Assembly: GCA_903813345.2 (NCBI GenBank)
Contig: CAIIXF020000012.1
Location: 5,765,001 to 5,829,000, forward strand
DNA from: Owenia fusiformis
Taxonomy: Eukaryota > Annelida > Polychaeta > Sabellida > Oweniidae
Length of the DNA: 64,000 bases
Reading direction: 5' to 3'
Part shown: one piece after another, positions 25,281 through 37,454 of the stretch
How positions within the stretch are numbered: the first letter of the stretch is position 1
Layout of the letters: every line of letters starts with the position of its first letter
Position numbers and translations under genes: made by a program
The notes under the pieces: generated by a model
What the model was told of the DNA's origin: nothing
The model's input: the letters and a program-made list of their open reading frames with translations, nothing else
Databases searched by the model: none

Positions 25281-28200
25281 CTGCAAACACACAAAGTGAA
25301 ATAACTATATCATAAATATGCAAACGTTTATACTGTATATATTCAGGGATCTCACTAGAATTTCTCACAACAGGCTAAATAAATGAAAACAACAGGCGTA
25401 ATTAATGGAAGTCATAAATTTAACATGGAAAAGTCCCTAAAAACAACAGGCGACTTTGTGAAAACAACCGGTGCAAATCACCTGCTGGCTGCTGCTAATG
25501 AAACCCCTGATATTATATTTGTGAAATCTAATTTGCCTATTTATCCTATTGAACATATTTTACCATATTAATTGATTGTAGTCAGTCTGGTTTTCAACTC
25601 TGCTGATCTGTATAAAAACACCTAATTAGACCTCAAAATACCTTAAATTGGTAAAAGTAGATGCCCCCCGGAGAGTTGCACAGAGTTGCATGATGAGCAT
25701 TTCAATGTAATTTTTAGCTTACAATCACATGTTACAAAATTTAATGAAATAGGTAAATCTTTTAAATTTTATGTGAATATTTACATCATATTATGCGAGG
25801 GTTGACCCAAAAGTTCCGCACCATTTGCTCTAAAAATGTTAAAACTTTATGAATATTGTTCATATTTTGCCTCAACCAGCACATATATATAGTACATGTA
25901 GTTTGATTTTTCAACATTTAAGTAGGAAGTTCAAAATCGAAGTATTTTCTTAAAATTACGTTGGAATTATATTTTCATTTTTTCTGTTGCATAACTAATC
26001 TAATGCAAGACAAGAGAAGAGTTCCAAATCTACAATTAATTAAATACGAAAACAAAGACAGTTGTGTTAAACATGGTATAAAACATAAAATCATGACCTA
26101 GAATATGGCCCTGATGTAACCAAATAAACAAACAAACAAGCAAACAAACAAAAGCAAGCTAATACCTGATGCTGTTGGACTATGGTGTAATGCAAGAAAT
26201 CATGGCTTGAATTGCAATTATTGTCTAAATGTTCCATAACAGTCTCTCTTCATATTGCAACTTTGTTATATACAAAAACTCCTCATACTTTTACAGTGTC
26301 TCTCTAAAGGTCTCTTGGTTTATACTGGACAGCCAACACAGCAATATATCACAAGGTTATTTTGAACACAATCCATTTGCCTCCATGCTTGAGAAGGTGA
26401 CCTGATTATAGGTGACCAAGACCGTGTTTTCTCTTTGTTCCTTTATGATTTTAATGTCTCAAATTTTTAATGGCATCAGTTTTGAATTTCCTTGCCCTTC
26501 AGACATCTGTAATTTATAGTCGTAAATTGACACAGTTGAGTGAGACTGGCTCATTCATTCATTTTGCTCTTTTACATCCAGACTTTTACACCATGCCATG
26601 CATCCAAGAGTGGATATGAACTCGTATACTAGGATCACCTCCAATACTAGTCTAGTCTTCAATTCATTTTAGCAGCTTTTTCTAAATCGCATGATTTCCT
26701 TTTAATTCAATTTGAATACCTTTTAAGTTTTTAATACCTCTTATATTTTAATACCCCTCCATTCATTTGATTGGGCTTCTTAAAAGATAAAGTCTTTGCT
26801 TAAACTCTGTGCTTTGAGTGTATTTCTAAATTGTATGTCCACATTGGCTTAAGTTTTCCCTTGCCATTTTAAAATTTCCTCGCGAATTTTTGAACACTGT
26901 TTATTGCCCCTAAAAATCTATTCGCATATGATACATAACCTAAATGTTCCCTTTACATAATATAATCCAAACAACATTTCTCATATTTTTATAAGCTCCT
27001 AAAATATTTCATTCCTTTTGAGCCCATTAGCTCAATGTTACACCTAATCCACTCAAAATATCCCATTTCAGCTGTATCTGATTTCCAAGGCACAATTTTA
27101 ACCATTTAACCAAGTCCTTTCAGTGTAACATTGTAATAATATTAACCTTTAAATCACCTTAAAATCCTATTCCCTATTAATAATTGGAAAGTAAGCAGTA
27201 CAAACAACCATGGATCTACTGTAAACATGGTGATTTTATTCTTCGGTATTTTATATGAATTCTACTAAACTGTTAACGAATGACATACCTGAAAGAGAAA
27301 ATCATTCATGAACTATTATGACAGTACAAACATTTATTTTATGAGGTAATTCACAATAGGAAAGCAAAATGAACGGATATTTTATTTGTTTTTCCCTTAT
27401 TTTGTTTACAGTACCGAAAAATGATATTGTAAATAGGCTAACTGGCCAATGCCCTAAAGACAGGGCACATGGTCAAAACATGTGACATGGTTGAAAAAGG
27501 TTTACCCTTTTACATAAACAACCCAGGCAAGCCTATAATAATTTACAATAAACCCCTGAGAGAAATCTTAGTGAGGGTCATGCTACAGTTCAAAATCAAG
27601 GCTTCTTACTTCATTGAATAGAGGCAAGCAGGCAAGCATATTCCGATGCAATGAGCAAAATCAACCAGAGTCTTGACATTACAGAAATATATCAAATTGA
27701 ACAGTGAAAATGGGGAAAATTAAAAATTAACAAAAAAACTCATCATACATTAAATTTGTCATCTCCTTTTGAAAGTTCTTTTGATGATAAAATAAGCAGA
27801 TAATCATCAGTATTTTGAGAGAAAGAAAAAACGGGGAATTATATAGGGATGCAGTGATGCCACAATGTGTGTCTATTTACTGTCTATTTCAGTCTATTAA
27901 TGTTTATCTGAGAAAGGGATCCTGTCAAATTAGCCAAATCAAATAGTAATAAGAAGTCTCTAAATTAAATCAAAATAAAGGCTCACGCCAAGCGTAAATT
28001 GAAGTATTGTATGAAGTACTTAAAGGATCAACCCAAGCATATAATTACTTTTCATACTTCAAATTTGAGAATTTATTCAAAATATTAAATGGGATCTGAA
28101 AATTATATTCAATAGGCCTATAAATTAATGTTCCAGACTACCACAAGATTAAAACAATTAATAAAGATGACATTCACAGTATAAACAAAGTCTACTTATC

Positions 28201-28684
28201 ATATAAAAGCGTGACAAAAACTACAGAAAGGGGATTAAAACTGAGAAGTTCAACTTCACTGTAAATATTGAACTCGCTTATCAACAATATCAAGTGAATG
28301 ACCCTAAGTTGACCCCTAGTTGAGTATTACAATTTTCTAATAAGATAATATATGAACTTATTTATATTAAATCTACTTTACATTTACATTAGAATTGGAT
28401 GAAAGTGTTTTATATTTTTATGATATTAGACTGACATCTATATTTTACAAAATATAATAGAAACATCATATTTTTTAAAAATCAATGTACCACAGAAAGT
28501 AAAATTTTACTTTTGTCTGATTTTTTATATTAAAGGAACATTCCTGACGAGGGCTATGGTGTTTAATATATTTAGTTTAGTATACAAGTACCTTTATTAG
28601 AATAATCTTCTTGTTTTGGTTTATTATTAACTCAAAGATCAACTCCACATGAATATCGCCCATGCCAGGTTGTCTGCCATTGAC

Positions 28685-28694
28685 TCTCGCGAGA
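28685..28694. promoter_or_regulatory. TCTCGCGAGA palindrome, possible promoter element
   Basis: The exact 10-bp palindrome TCTCGCGAGA is a known core element of CpG-type, TATA-less promoters in vertebrates. Here it stands alone in AT-rich DNA between the Rab34-like gene and the glycosyltransferase-like gene. Its use as a promoter in this organism is conjecture. Confidence 0.3.
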
Positions 28695-28959
28695 ACAGAA
28701 TTTCAAGAGAATCTGACATCATCGACCCTCTTTCCACTGTAGCCATTATTAGATAACATAGGAAAGATTGCAATTTGTCCAGCTGTATATTGTCAATATA
28801 GCCTAAAGAAAGGTCACCAAAGGCAAAGACCTTCATATTTTTATTATTGTCACATTATTTAAATTGTAAACATTGAAGAAAAGCGAAATAATCTTCAGCC
28901 TCCAGGAAGCTGTAGTGTAACAAGCCAGTAGACTTGAAAGTGAGTGTGCTAATTTCAAT

Positions 28960-29030
28960 GCCCCATGTGGGTATCGAACCCATGACCTTCTGGTTCAAAG
29001 TCTGATGCTCTGCGACTGAGCTATCAAGTT
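28960..29030 (-). pseudogene. tRNA-like sequence, degraded (anticodon TTG) or SINE head
   Basis: On the minus strand there is an A box (TAGCTCAGTCG), a paired D arm, a CTTTGAA anticodon loop and a B box (GGTTCGATACC) with a T arm. The acceptor strands do not pair (AACTTGA against ATGGGGC) and the anticodon stem has two mismatches. It is therefore a tRNA relic or the head of a tRNA-derived SINE, not a working tRNA-Gln. Confidence 0.55.
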
Positions 29031-29146
29031 CTATTCAGTTTTAAACATTAATACAAATTCTGATACATCAATCAAGGGTATACAATTTTAACCCAGTCCT
29101 TTCCAGAAGGTATCACGCATACTGAATAATACATAGTAATTCCAAA

Positions 29147-29263
29147 TCAAACATGTCCATATTTTGAAATATATGCCAAGTCAGTATATGCTTCAAGAGT
29201 GGCCACCGCAACCTTACGATTTGTCTTGAAAAACATCACTTCCAAAGGATGGATATCTTGCTT
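29147..29263 (-). pseudogene. Displaced 3' end of the glycosyltransferase-like gene
   Basis: The minus strand from 29263 reads in the same frame as the gene at 33329-34396, once the hAT element and one copy of its 8-bp target duplication are taken out. It starts KQDIHPLEVMFFKTNRK, gives 38 sense codons and ends in TGA at 29149-29147. Without the 4-kb insertion these codons would complete a protein of about 393 aa. They are now separated from their gene and could be reached only if the hAT element were spliced out or excised. Confidence 0.7.
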
Positions 29264-29782
29264 GTTATAATTAGGGCCGTGCCATTCGACCGGAATCGGT
29301 CCGAACCGCGGACTTTTGTTAAAATACCGGAATTCGGAATTTTAATATCATGTTCCGAAGGGTTTCGGAACAATATCGGACCCTTACCTTAGTACTTGCT
29401 TTGAATCGTTAATATCCGTGACCATTGTTCCTCCAGTGATGTTTTCCTTCAAACTACATCCAATTTGCATGTGTATTACTCGCATAAACAAAATAAATAG
29501 CGGAGAAATCAACAGAAATCAAGTTTTGTTTTACGAACTTTGACCTTCGGATTTCATTGGAAGTAGGAATCGACGGGGCGAAAATACTCATAGATAAATG
29601 AATAAATTTACTTTTCCATGACGTCTTACAATCTAACAGCGTTAATTAATTACATTTTAACTCTTACAATATCAGATTAATTGATTTAGAAGAAATTATC
29701 TTCCCCATGACAGATTTTCCTCGAGTAGTTTCGTATTCGTTTATATTTTTGGTTGCCTTTTATACTTGGCGTCGAAGTGCAA

Positions 29783-32507
29783 ATGGCCGCCAAATCTGAA
29801 ACAGGCCTGTGGGCCGAAGTATCAGGCAAAAAGTCTATGGTGTGGAATTTGTTTGGGATACCTCTACCAGTTGAAAAAAATAAAAACAAAACTATCTGTA
29901 AAGTATGTCAGACAGTACTTCCCTATGAAGCAGGTTCGTTTTTCCAGTTTTTTCTTGGTTCCAAGTTCCAACTAGACTACAAAATCTTGAGATGAGCGAT
30001 GAGTCTATTTTATTTTAAAATTAATTAACCTAGAAGGACTTCAATTAGTGAGTGAATATCTATTGTATTACTAGGCCTAGTAATTTATCGCTATTTTATT
30101 TTCAATTTTTCTTTCAGGGAATACCTCCCGCATGTTAAAACACATCCGTGTTTATCATCCTGGCTTAGAGCCAGAGGCTACTTCTAGCAAGGCTACTTCA
30201 ACCTCATCTTCAGGCCTATCAAAGCCATCCCTGAAAAAGTCGCTTTCGCAGCCTACACTAGCATCCGCTTTGAAATTACCATACCCAGATATAAGCCCTA
30301 AAGCTTTATCGATATCTAGAGCTATTGGAATCTTTATAGCTATGGACATGCGCCCGTACAGTGTTGTGGAGAATAAAGGATTCCAACACATGCTTAATAC
30401 CATGGATTCGAAATACAAAATTCGATCAAGAAAGTATTACAGTGAGAATGTTGTACCTAAGATTTATTCTGATGTAAGAAAAAGGGTGGAAAAATCCATT
30501 GCACTTGCAAAAGGCGTGTCCCTTACAACAGACGGGTGGTCTTCGAGAGCCACTGAAAGTTATATGACAATTACATGTCACTACATAGCGAAATGGAAGA
30601 TTGTTAATACGGTGCTGCAGACTAGACTAATGACCGAATCTCACACGGGATCTCACGTCGCCGCGGTTCTGCAGGATGCCGTTGATGAGTGGAAACTGGA
30701 GAGAGAGGGGTTGACCATTCCTTGCACAACTGATAACGCAAGTAACATGGTAGTGGCAATAAAGGAATCCTCTCTACATCCACATATAGGTTGCCTAGCG
30801 CATACAATCAATCTAGCAGGACAAAAGGCAATGAAGATCCCTACAATGGCCACTCTAGCAGCAAGAGTAAAGCGGATTGTTAAATTTTTCAATCAGTCTA
30901 CCTCTGCAGCTAGTAAGCTCAAGCAGCAACAGCAAGCTCTCAGTTTCCCTGTACACAAGCTAATAAATGATGTACCTACCCGATGGAACTCTACCTACCT
31001 AATGTTCAATCGCTACCTTGAACAACAGGTTCCTATCGCAGCAACATTAGCGATGAAGGATGTGCGCAAAAATCTTCGTGATATCGATACCCTTAGTGAT
31101 CATGACATTTCTAATATTGAATCACTCGTGGTCGTTCTTGAACCCCTGTTTACAGTTACCAACATGCTGTGTGATGCGAAACATCCTACAATCTCCTTAA
31201 TAGTGCCAACAAAGAATGTGCTCCTTCAGACAATGACTCCCCTGGAAACAGACTCCAAGCTGGTGAAAGCTGTCAAAAATGCCATCTACGATGACATGAA
31301 ATCCCGTTATACGGAGCCTACTACACTGCAATTTCTGTTGGAGTGTTGTGCATTGGACCCCCGTTTTAAAACTCTTCCAGACCTACATGAGACTGAGAGG
31401 GATTCCACATATGCAAGTTTGGAGCAAACAATTCTTCACATTGCAAACAAGGTGAAATTCTAATTAAGTTAGATTATTAATTGCAAAAAGTGGCTAATTT
31501 ACAATTAGCAAGGACAAGCATTTATCATTAACTATCCCTAACTATCATTAACTAGCCTTAACCAGTATTTTTTCAATATATATTATATTTACATTTTTTG
31601 GATATGATAGTGATTCACATGTAATTATTGTAATATTAAACAAATCACACACATATAACTTATCTATACTAATATTCAATTTCATGTTATATGACAATTT
31701 TAAGCTCAGATGTATCAGAATATTTTATTTTGTTTCAAATTCACATGCAACATTATACAAATCACACCACACACGCAAATATATACATGTTCAAATCCAC
31801 ATGTTTTATATACAATTTTCATCTCAGATGTATCAGATCAATCAGAAATTCAGAATAATTTATTTTATTTCAAATGTACATGTAATATTTTACAAATCAT
31901 ACAGATATATAATATCATCTATACATATTTAAATCCACATGTCTTTTTGTTTCAGAGAAGGCAAGTTGTAGTAAAGACTGAACCAGTCGATGATGAGCCT
32001 CCAGTTGGTGTCAATGAGCCCCCAGTCGATGCCAATGAGCCTCCTCTGCCATGTTTGCCCGGTTTAGACTTACCTCAAGATCAAGTCGATGCCAATGAGC
32101 CGCCTTTACCAAGTTTACAGCCTGAGCTTAGGGATCAAGAATCCCCCCCCAGAAAAAAATCTGCAATGTCTAAAATATTTGGAGTATATGTTACTAAGGT
32201 TGTACCAGGAAAATCTATTCAAGATCAGGTGAAGTCAGAATTACAAAACTACGTAAATTGTTCTGGGATATCTCCAGAAGATGATCCCCTTCAATGGTGG
32301 GAATCAAATGAACCACTGTTTCCCAACATCGCTGCGGCTGCAGCACTGAGGCTTGCAATCCCAGGAACCAGTGTTCCAAGTGAGAGGGTGTTTTCCTCTG
32401 CTGGGGATATAGTTACAGCTCAGAGGGCTTCACTCCATCCCGACCATGTCGATAGACTTCTATTTTTGAAAATGAACATGAGAGAAGATGATATTAAACA
32501 ACAATGA
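29783..32507 (+). CDS. hAT transposase, BED zinc finger, three exons, 678 aa, intact
   Basis: Exons 29783-29933, 30118-31451 and 31956-32507 join in phases 1 and 0 to give 2037 bp ending in TGA. The BED finger has C39, C42, H59 and H64. The RNase H-like core shows TTDGWSS (about residue 186) and TTDNASNM (about 254), holding two expected catalytic aspartates, followed by VPTRWNSTY. The C-terminal dimerisation domain runs from PLQWWESNEPLFP through SVPSERVFSSAGD to RLLFLKMN near residues 600-672. Exon 3 begins with an acidic, proline-rich stretch holding two copies of DANEPPLP. The enzyme would cut and paste the surrounding element through its TIRs. No frameshift or stop is visible. Vertebrate ZBED proteins are domesticated relatives, but the TIRs and target duplication argue that this copy is still a transposon. 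Confidence 0.9.
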
Positions 32508-32746
32508 CTCACAGACTATCACAGACTCATGTGTTATTAGATATTTGAAGATAGTACATGTATTGATCACCTAGTTAAATGATTATTAGACTTTAATGAT
32601 TTTTTCATTGTTGACTTTTGCTGACTATATTTGCAGTACGTTTGCTGTGGTTTATCAAATGCATCAAATACATGTTCCAAGACTGACATTTACATATTTA
32701 GTTATCAACAGTTTCTAATATAAATACTTTCATTTAGGTTTCAAAC

Positions 32747-32975
32747 AAGGAGGATTGGGTCCAAGAATGCAACATCGATGCTCTCTCGATGTTCTTGATG
32801 TCATGATTACAAAATTCGAATTCAAACTGCCGCCATTTTGTTCACTTTAACATTTGAATCGTTAATTTTGGTCTTACTTTCAAACGAAAAAGCAGTTTGA
32901 ATTCAAATTTTGTAATCAAGACATCAAGAACATCGAGAGAGCATCGATGTTGCATTCTGGGACCCAATCCTCCTT
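32747..32975. mobile_element. Hairpin MITE nested in the hAT element
   Basis: The arms start AAGGAGGATTGGGTCC and run inward for about 85 bp with few mismatches (GCAACATCGATGCTCTCTCG is shared), making a near-perfect hairpin of 229 bp. Part of a relative (TACAAAATTCG...GAATTCAAACTGCTTTTTCG) occurs at 40325-40430. GGTTTCA flanks both sides imperfectly. Confidence 0.75.
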
Positions 32976-33328
32976 GGGTTTCACAGTTTTTCAATTTCGT
33001 TGATTTCGTTTCAAAACTTTTTCAATTACGCATGCGCATTATGGTCAGAGCAGCCGGAAGTGAAAACAAGTAGAAAAAAGATCGAATTTTCTCTCTTTTT
33101 ACAGATTTTAGAGTCTATTTCTTTCGTAAAAACATTCAAACTTGCTTGACAGGAAAGGTAAGTGTTAACCTGACAAACTTGGACGACGATATCGTCATGA
33201 TCGCCGTCGAACTCACTCATACATAATTATTTTCATTTGTGAACCAAAAGGGGTTCCGAAAGTTCCGATTCCGTGAGACCAAGTTCCGGTTCCGATTCCG
33301 AACCGTCCGAACCGGTTCCGGCACAGCC

Positions 33329-34396
33329 CTAGTTATAATACAAATGTGGAAAATATGAATCACACCACTTCGTACCAGCATATTCTTTCTGGATTCTACA
33401 CTTTGCTTGAGTCAAGGTTGGATCGTTAAAGTCATGTCCTTTCCAGAGTTGTAACACTGACGCAATATTATATCCAGAACGTAAAATCTCTTGACTGAAT
33501 TCGACCTCTCCTTTGTAGATTGCTTTGCTTTTGCGAGTGAAACATCCAAGTTTATTTTTGAGAAAATCAAACCCTGTTTGGTCGGTGACAAGGAACATAC
33601 TCTGAAGATGAACATTCGGGCAACAGTTGATGCTCGTACCGACAAGTTTAACACTCTCATTGATGAGATTTATGAAGTATGATACCCAACTTGAGGCCCT
33701 GGGGTGATAACCAGGTAGAAAGGGGCCCCGCACCGATCCATTCATCAGCACTATGAAATCAAATTTTCTTGTGATTTCCTGTGATATAAACAGATAGCCT
33801 TCTCGCCAGGCACAAGCATCAAATCCAGTGTTGTTTCTATGGAGAATATGCATGTTTGGTAAATCAGTTGGAATCTTTGTTTTAGTTTCATCAATTTTGC
33901 CATTTATGATAAATAAATAGTCAATGTGAATGCCATCATTATTAACTTCTTTTACAGCAAATTCAATGAAAAAATGAAGATTTTTACGTCGCAAACTGCC
34001 GAGCTTGTCTTCTTCGAAATATGCATACAGAACTAAGACATGCTTTTTTGAGGTTCCTGAACTTAAAATTCCATTTCTCTGTAATTGCTTGGTTTGTGTA
34101 GTGATGTCTAATATACTGTTTCCTTTCTGTGTTTGGTCCTCTTTCCAAGCCTTGTTGAACTTTGTGTCCCTTTCGAAAGATTTCTCCAACTTTTGGTACT
34201 CTTCTAAGACATCATTAAGCTTAGTATCTCCTTCTGAAGCCTTGTGAAGTTTTAAAATCTCACTCTCAGCTGTTCTTATATTTGGCTTCTGAGACTTTGA
34301 AAACAATGTCATAACTGTCCACAGAGAAATAAACACATACACTGGTATTAAACATCTCTTCAGATTGGAGAGCACTGACAGCCTGAAATTCAACAT
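33329..34396 (-). CDS. Type II membrane protein, putative glycosyltransferase, truncated by hAT insertion
   Basis: A single open frame from the ATG at 34396 gives 355 aa. Residues 1-14 are basic, 15-32 form one membrane segment, 33-115 are a charged stem, and the rest is a globular lumenal domain. HVLVLYAYFEED, NNTGFDACAWREG and FIVLMNGSVRGPFLP resemble the RgpF-type (rhamnan synthesis F) glycosyltransferase pattern of Y/FD-x-x-AW-x-EG followed by LxNxSxxGP. I infer a Golgi sugar transferase; donor and acceptor are unknown. The last codons, YYN, come from the hAT target duplication, and the TAG stop is the first three bases of the transposon end (33331-33329). The original C-terminus lies at 29147-29263. 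Whether the shortened protein is active is unknown. A 5' UTR intron cannot be excluded. Confidence 0.75.
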   Translation of the reverse strand: MLNFRLSVLSNLKRCLIPVYVFISLWTVMTLFSKSQKPNIRTAESEILKLHKASEGDTKLNDVLEEYQKLEKSFERDTKFNKAWKEDQTQKGNSILDITTQTKQLQRNGILSSGTSKKHVLVLYAYFEEDKLGSLRRKNLHFFIEFAVKEVNNDGIHIDYLFIINGKIDETKTKIPTDLPNMHILHRNNTGFDACAWREGYLFISQEITRKFDFIVLMNGSVRGPFLPGYHPRASSWVSYFINLINESVKLVGTSINCCPNVHLQSMFLVTDQTGFDFLKNKLGCFTRKSKAIYKGEVEFSQEILRSGYNIASVLQLWKGHDFNDPTLTQAKCRIQKEYAGTKWCDSYFPHLYYN

Positions 34397-35730
34397 CTTG
34401 AATCACAAAACTTAAGGGCAATATAGCGATATAATGCCAAACAAATAATATCAATCTAAAAAACCAGGATCATGGATGCCCACTAAATTTATTTAGTAAG
34501 GAGCAGTACCTCACTCTGATTTGCTCATTTCCTCTTTTGCCTCACCAAAGAGCTTAATGCCTCACTAAATCTTAAGAAAATCACTAAATACATGTATGTA
34601 GATTAAAAATGAACAGAATTTGAATCCCTGAGTAAAATTGCTAAAGCAGATTACTCTATTGTCAGACAGCTATTAATTACGATTCAATGTCAACTACCTG
34701 ATTTTCATCCTCAATTTACACAGCTTCCATATCAATGTACATCAATGTCCTTGCACTTATCTTTCCTGCTTGAGTGTGCATGGGGATTTCTTCACTAACA
34801 CTAAATCTGGTAAATCCAGATTGAACCATATTAAGTATATGAAGGCAAATTACATAATGATAATCCTGGATGATTTCCTTGATACGCTTGATACATGATA
34901 CATACAGAGTGATCTCCCCAGCATTAAAGCAAGCGGGGGGAGCACTCACTTGAGATTTTAAAACTAGGCTTGCACCCACCTGAAAATCCATTTGCAACCA
35001 CTTGAAAATGAGAAAAAATTTTGGTGTAAACTTTTTGGTGTAATCTTACTATAACTCATACAAAAACTTACTTAAAAGTGGTTGTTAATCCGGTTGATCC
35101 ATGGAGTATCTAGTGTTATCTGTTTCCTAATAAATCATTCATGCAATTCAAGTTCATAAGGCTACATCATATAGCCTAATACATTCTGCAACCATTTTGA
35201 CAATAAGGCCACCTAACAATAAGCAACAACCTGTCTTACTGTAGGTAAATGTAGTAAAGAGTGATCGTTGATCCAAACAATAATATAATGTTACAACGAA
35301 TTATAAATTACATCCCATCCTACACTCTGTGACCCTATGAAGTCAATGAAAAATAAACTACAAGGGGTGATCACCAGATAACGCAAATAGAGCCCTATCT
35401 CAGAAACTAATTGGAGTTAAAACACCAAACTAAAATGATACATAGTGTGACCAAACATTCATTACCTTTGAAAATCTTGATATGACACGATCTTTGGCAA
35501 CTGCACTTGTCATTTTCCGGGTGGAGGAAATTCGCTTTTCCGACATGACAGATTATGGTAGCAGGGTAGGCATAGTTTGGCTTGTAGGATTATTATGCCA
35601 CTTTCACTGCCTAATACCCCATGGTCCAATAAATGAAATGTGTTTGGGTTGCTCTTTGAAGAATGTACTTGTTCACTGGAATTAAGAACAAAATAATTTA
35701 TTTGGCTAGTTTAACAACAATGTTGAATGT

Positions 35731-35845
35731 TGATGTGAAAAGCCAGTTGGTCCCATATCTCAGTGGTGGAGCAATCGCGCGGAATGCGAGGGGTCGTGGG
35801 TTCGATCCCCACTGGGGTGGACTGACTTTTTCACATCAGCCCTTA
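35731..35845 (+). repeat. tRNA-like hairpin, probable tRNA-derived SINE
   Basis: A B box (GGTTCGATCCC) and T arm lie at about 35797-35813, with an A-box-like TATCTCAGTGG near 35756. The flanks TGATGTGAAAAGCCAGT and ACTGACTTTTTCACATCA are inverted repeats that lengthen the acceptor stem. The loop between is compatible with a tRNA anticodon arm, but the acceptor pairing is imperfect. Confidence 0.5.
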
Positions 35846-36699
35846 GCTTTCATTCTGGACTATAACACATGATTAGAAAAGATTTTCTTTGAAAAACTCG
35901 ACCTTTTCTGGGGTTTCAATAACAGCCGGCGGCCGGCGAAAACGCCGCTTCAAATCCCAGTTACGCCGGTTCAAATTTTGAGAAAAAAAATTAGAAAAAA
36001 AATTGCCGGCTAAAATGATGAGAGATTTTGCTGACACATGAGACAAATCAATTTAGTTTGTCATGTCAAATGAAAGAATATAAATTAACCTACCTTGAGA
36101 AGGCAAAATGTAAGTATAATAGGCAGATAATCAGCAGTGTTTTAGAGAAACACTGAGATAATTATCTTACTGCAATTCGGCCACCATTTTTATTGACCTA
36201 CTCTCAAACCAAAACATTATGCTTTGAGACTAAATGGGTCAGTAGCAATGTCCTGCCACCCCTTTTGTTTCAATGGAATAAACAGTATAAACTACTATAA
36301 ATCAATACAATTGATCTTCTTGGCATTATCTTACATCATTCATATTGAGGAAGCACAAAGGGCAAAATTTGAAAAACACAAATTATAACAAGTAAAAAGT
36401 TAATTAAAAATCAAATTATGTATTGATCTACTTTATTGAAATCAATTGCTCATATACAATTTGCATTAAAGTGACAGGAAAATACTGATTTCAATATTTT
36501 ACATCACAGTGAGGAAGCACAAGGGGCAACATTTAAAAAACACATAAAGTAATGAACATGTCAAAGAGATCAATTGATCAAATATACAGTTTGCAATAAA
36601 GTGGCAGGAAAATATTGATTTTATGATTTTACATATGGGGACCCTGTATATGCTTTTATTTTCAATATATTGAGTCGAGCACCTCCAAAAATGAAGTAG

Positions 36700-36770
36700 A
36701 AAGCGAGCGAAGTTGAACGCGAGCGAAGAAGAACGCGAGCGAAGAATAACGCGAGCGAAGCGAGCGGCGA
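36700..36770. repeat. GCGAGCGAAG tandem repeat
   Basis: Units of about 17 bp (GAACGCGAGCGAAGAA) are repeated four times and end in GCGAGCGGCGAA. No frame or domain is associated with them. Confidence 0.7.
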
Positions 36771-37454
36771 ATGATTGAAAAAATTTCAGCCTGCTGAAAT
36801 TGCCAAACGCCTGTTGAAAAAATATTTATTGAAACCCCTGACTTCCCTCCATCTGTCAAAATCAGAATGACAATTTTCAACATTTTCTATGGATGGCGTA
36901 TTTAACAGGTGAGATCTTTTGATTCTTGTGTGGAGTTTGAAAATTGATTAAATTTTTTTTCACATACTTGGATCACGGACGTCAAATTAGTGCTTGCAAC
37001 GGTAATGGATCTCACTGCCGGTAAAGACCTCAATTACCTTGCTGTTACCGATAATCGTTGATACTGATAATGTTTCTAAAATCCTGGGGAAATACCTGAA
37101 AGTGAAACTAAAATATTTGGAAAAATCCTTAACGAAGCAGATTTCTCAGCTTGATTTCCCAGTTACATCAACTGAAGTGGATATATCGTATCATCGTGTA
37201 TCTCGTGTGTGATATTGTATTGTGAATACCACATGTCAATGTGATGTTTTAATTGATAAAAGCGAATTCCTAACACATTTCTTTATCTTATTGTGAAATA
37301 GCAAACTATGAGATAGGTTAACTCGTCATCCCATCTTGGTAATATTGATGACGTGATCACCATCGGTCAAGGTGAGGTCAAAGGTCATCCATCTTGCCAT
37401 TTGCTCGGCCAGACCCTACCAGTCGACAAAAAACAATGAAAACACATTAAAAAT

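Larger units (their letters stand above)
25281..29146. other. Rab34 upstream region, no confirmed exon
   Basis: This interval should contain the 5' exon and promoter of the Rab34-like gene, but I could not place them. It is mostly AT-rich single-copy-looking sequence. The recognisable items are a TCTCGCGAGA palindrome at 28685-28694 and a tRNA-like sequence at 28960-29030. The open frame at 28639-28836 has no similarity that I recognise. Confidence 0.4.
29272..33331 (+). mobile_element. Complete hAT DNA transposon, 4060 bp, 8-bp target duplication
   Basis: The left end is TAGGGCCGTGCC and the right end GGCACAGCCCTA, with GTTATAAT at 29264-29271 and 33332-33339. Inside, GGTCCGAACCG-type repeats near both ends form subterminal inverted repeats. 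An intact three-exon transposase (29783-32507) lies in the plus direction. A second, smaller hairpin MITE is nested at 32747-32975. The perfect target duplication and open coding frame suggest a recent insertion. It lies within the end of the minus-strand glycosyltransferase-like gene. Confidence 0.93.

Noticed and set aside
27289-27309. MNDFLFQ as the first Rab34 exon
   Set aside because: Phase and donor fit, but the same site reads better as a polypyrimidine-AG acceptor and the RDR/FP motif of Rab34/36 N-termini is absent; kept only as a weak candidate.
28960-29030. Functional tRNA-Gln(TTG)
   Set aside because: Acceptor stem does not pair and the anticodon stem has mismatches; called a pseudogene or SINE head.
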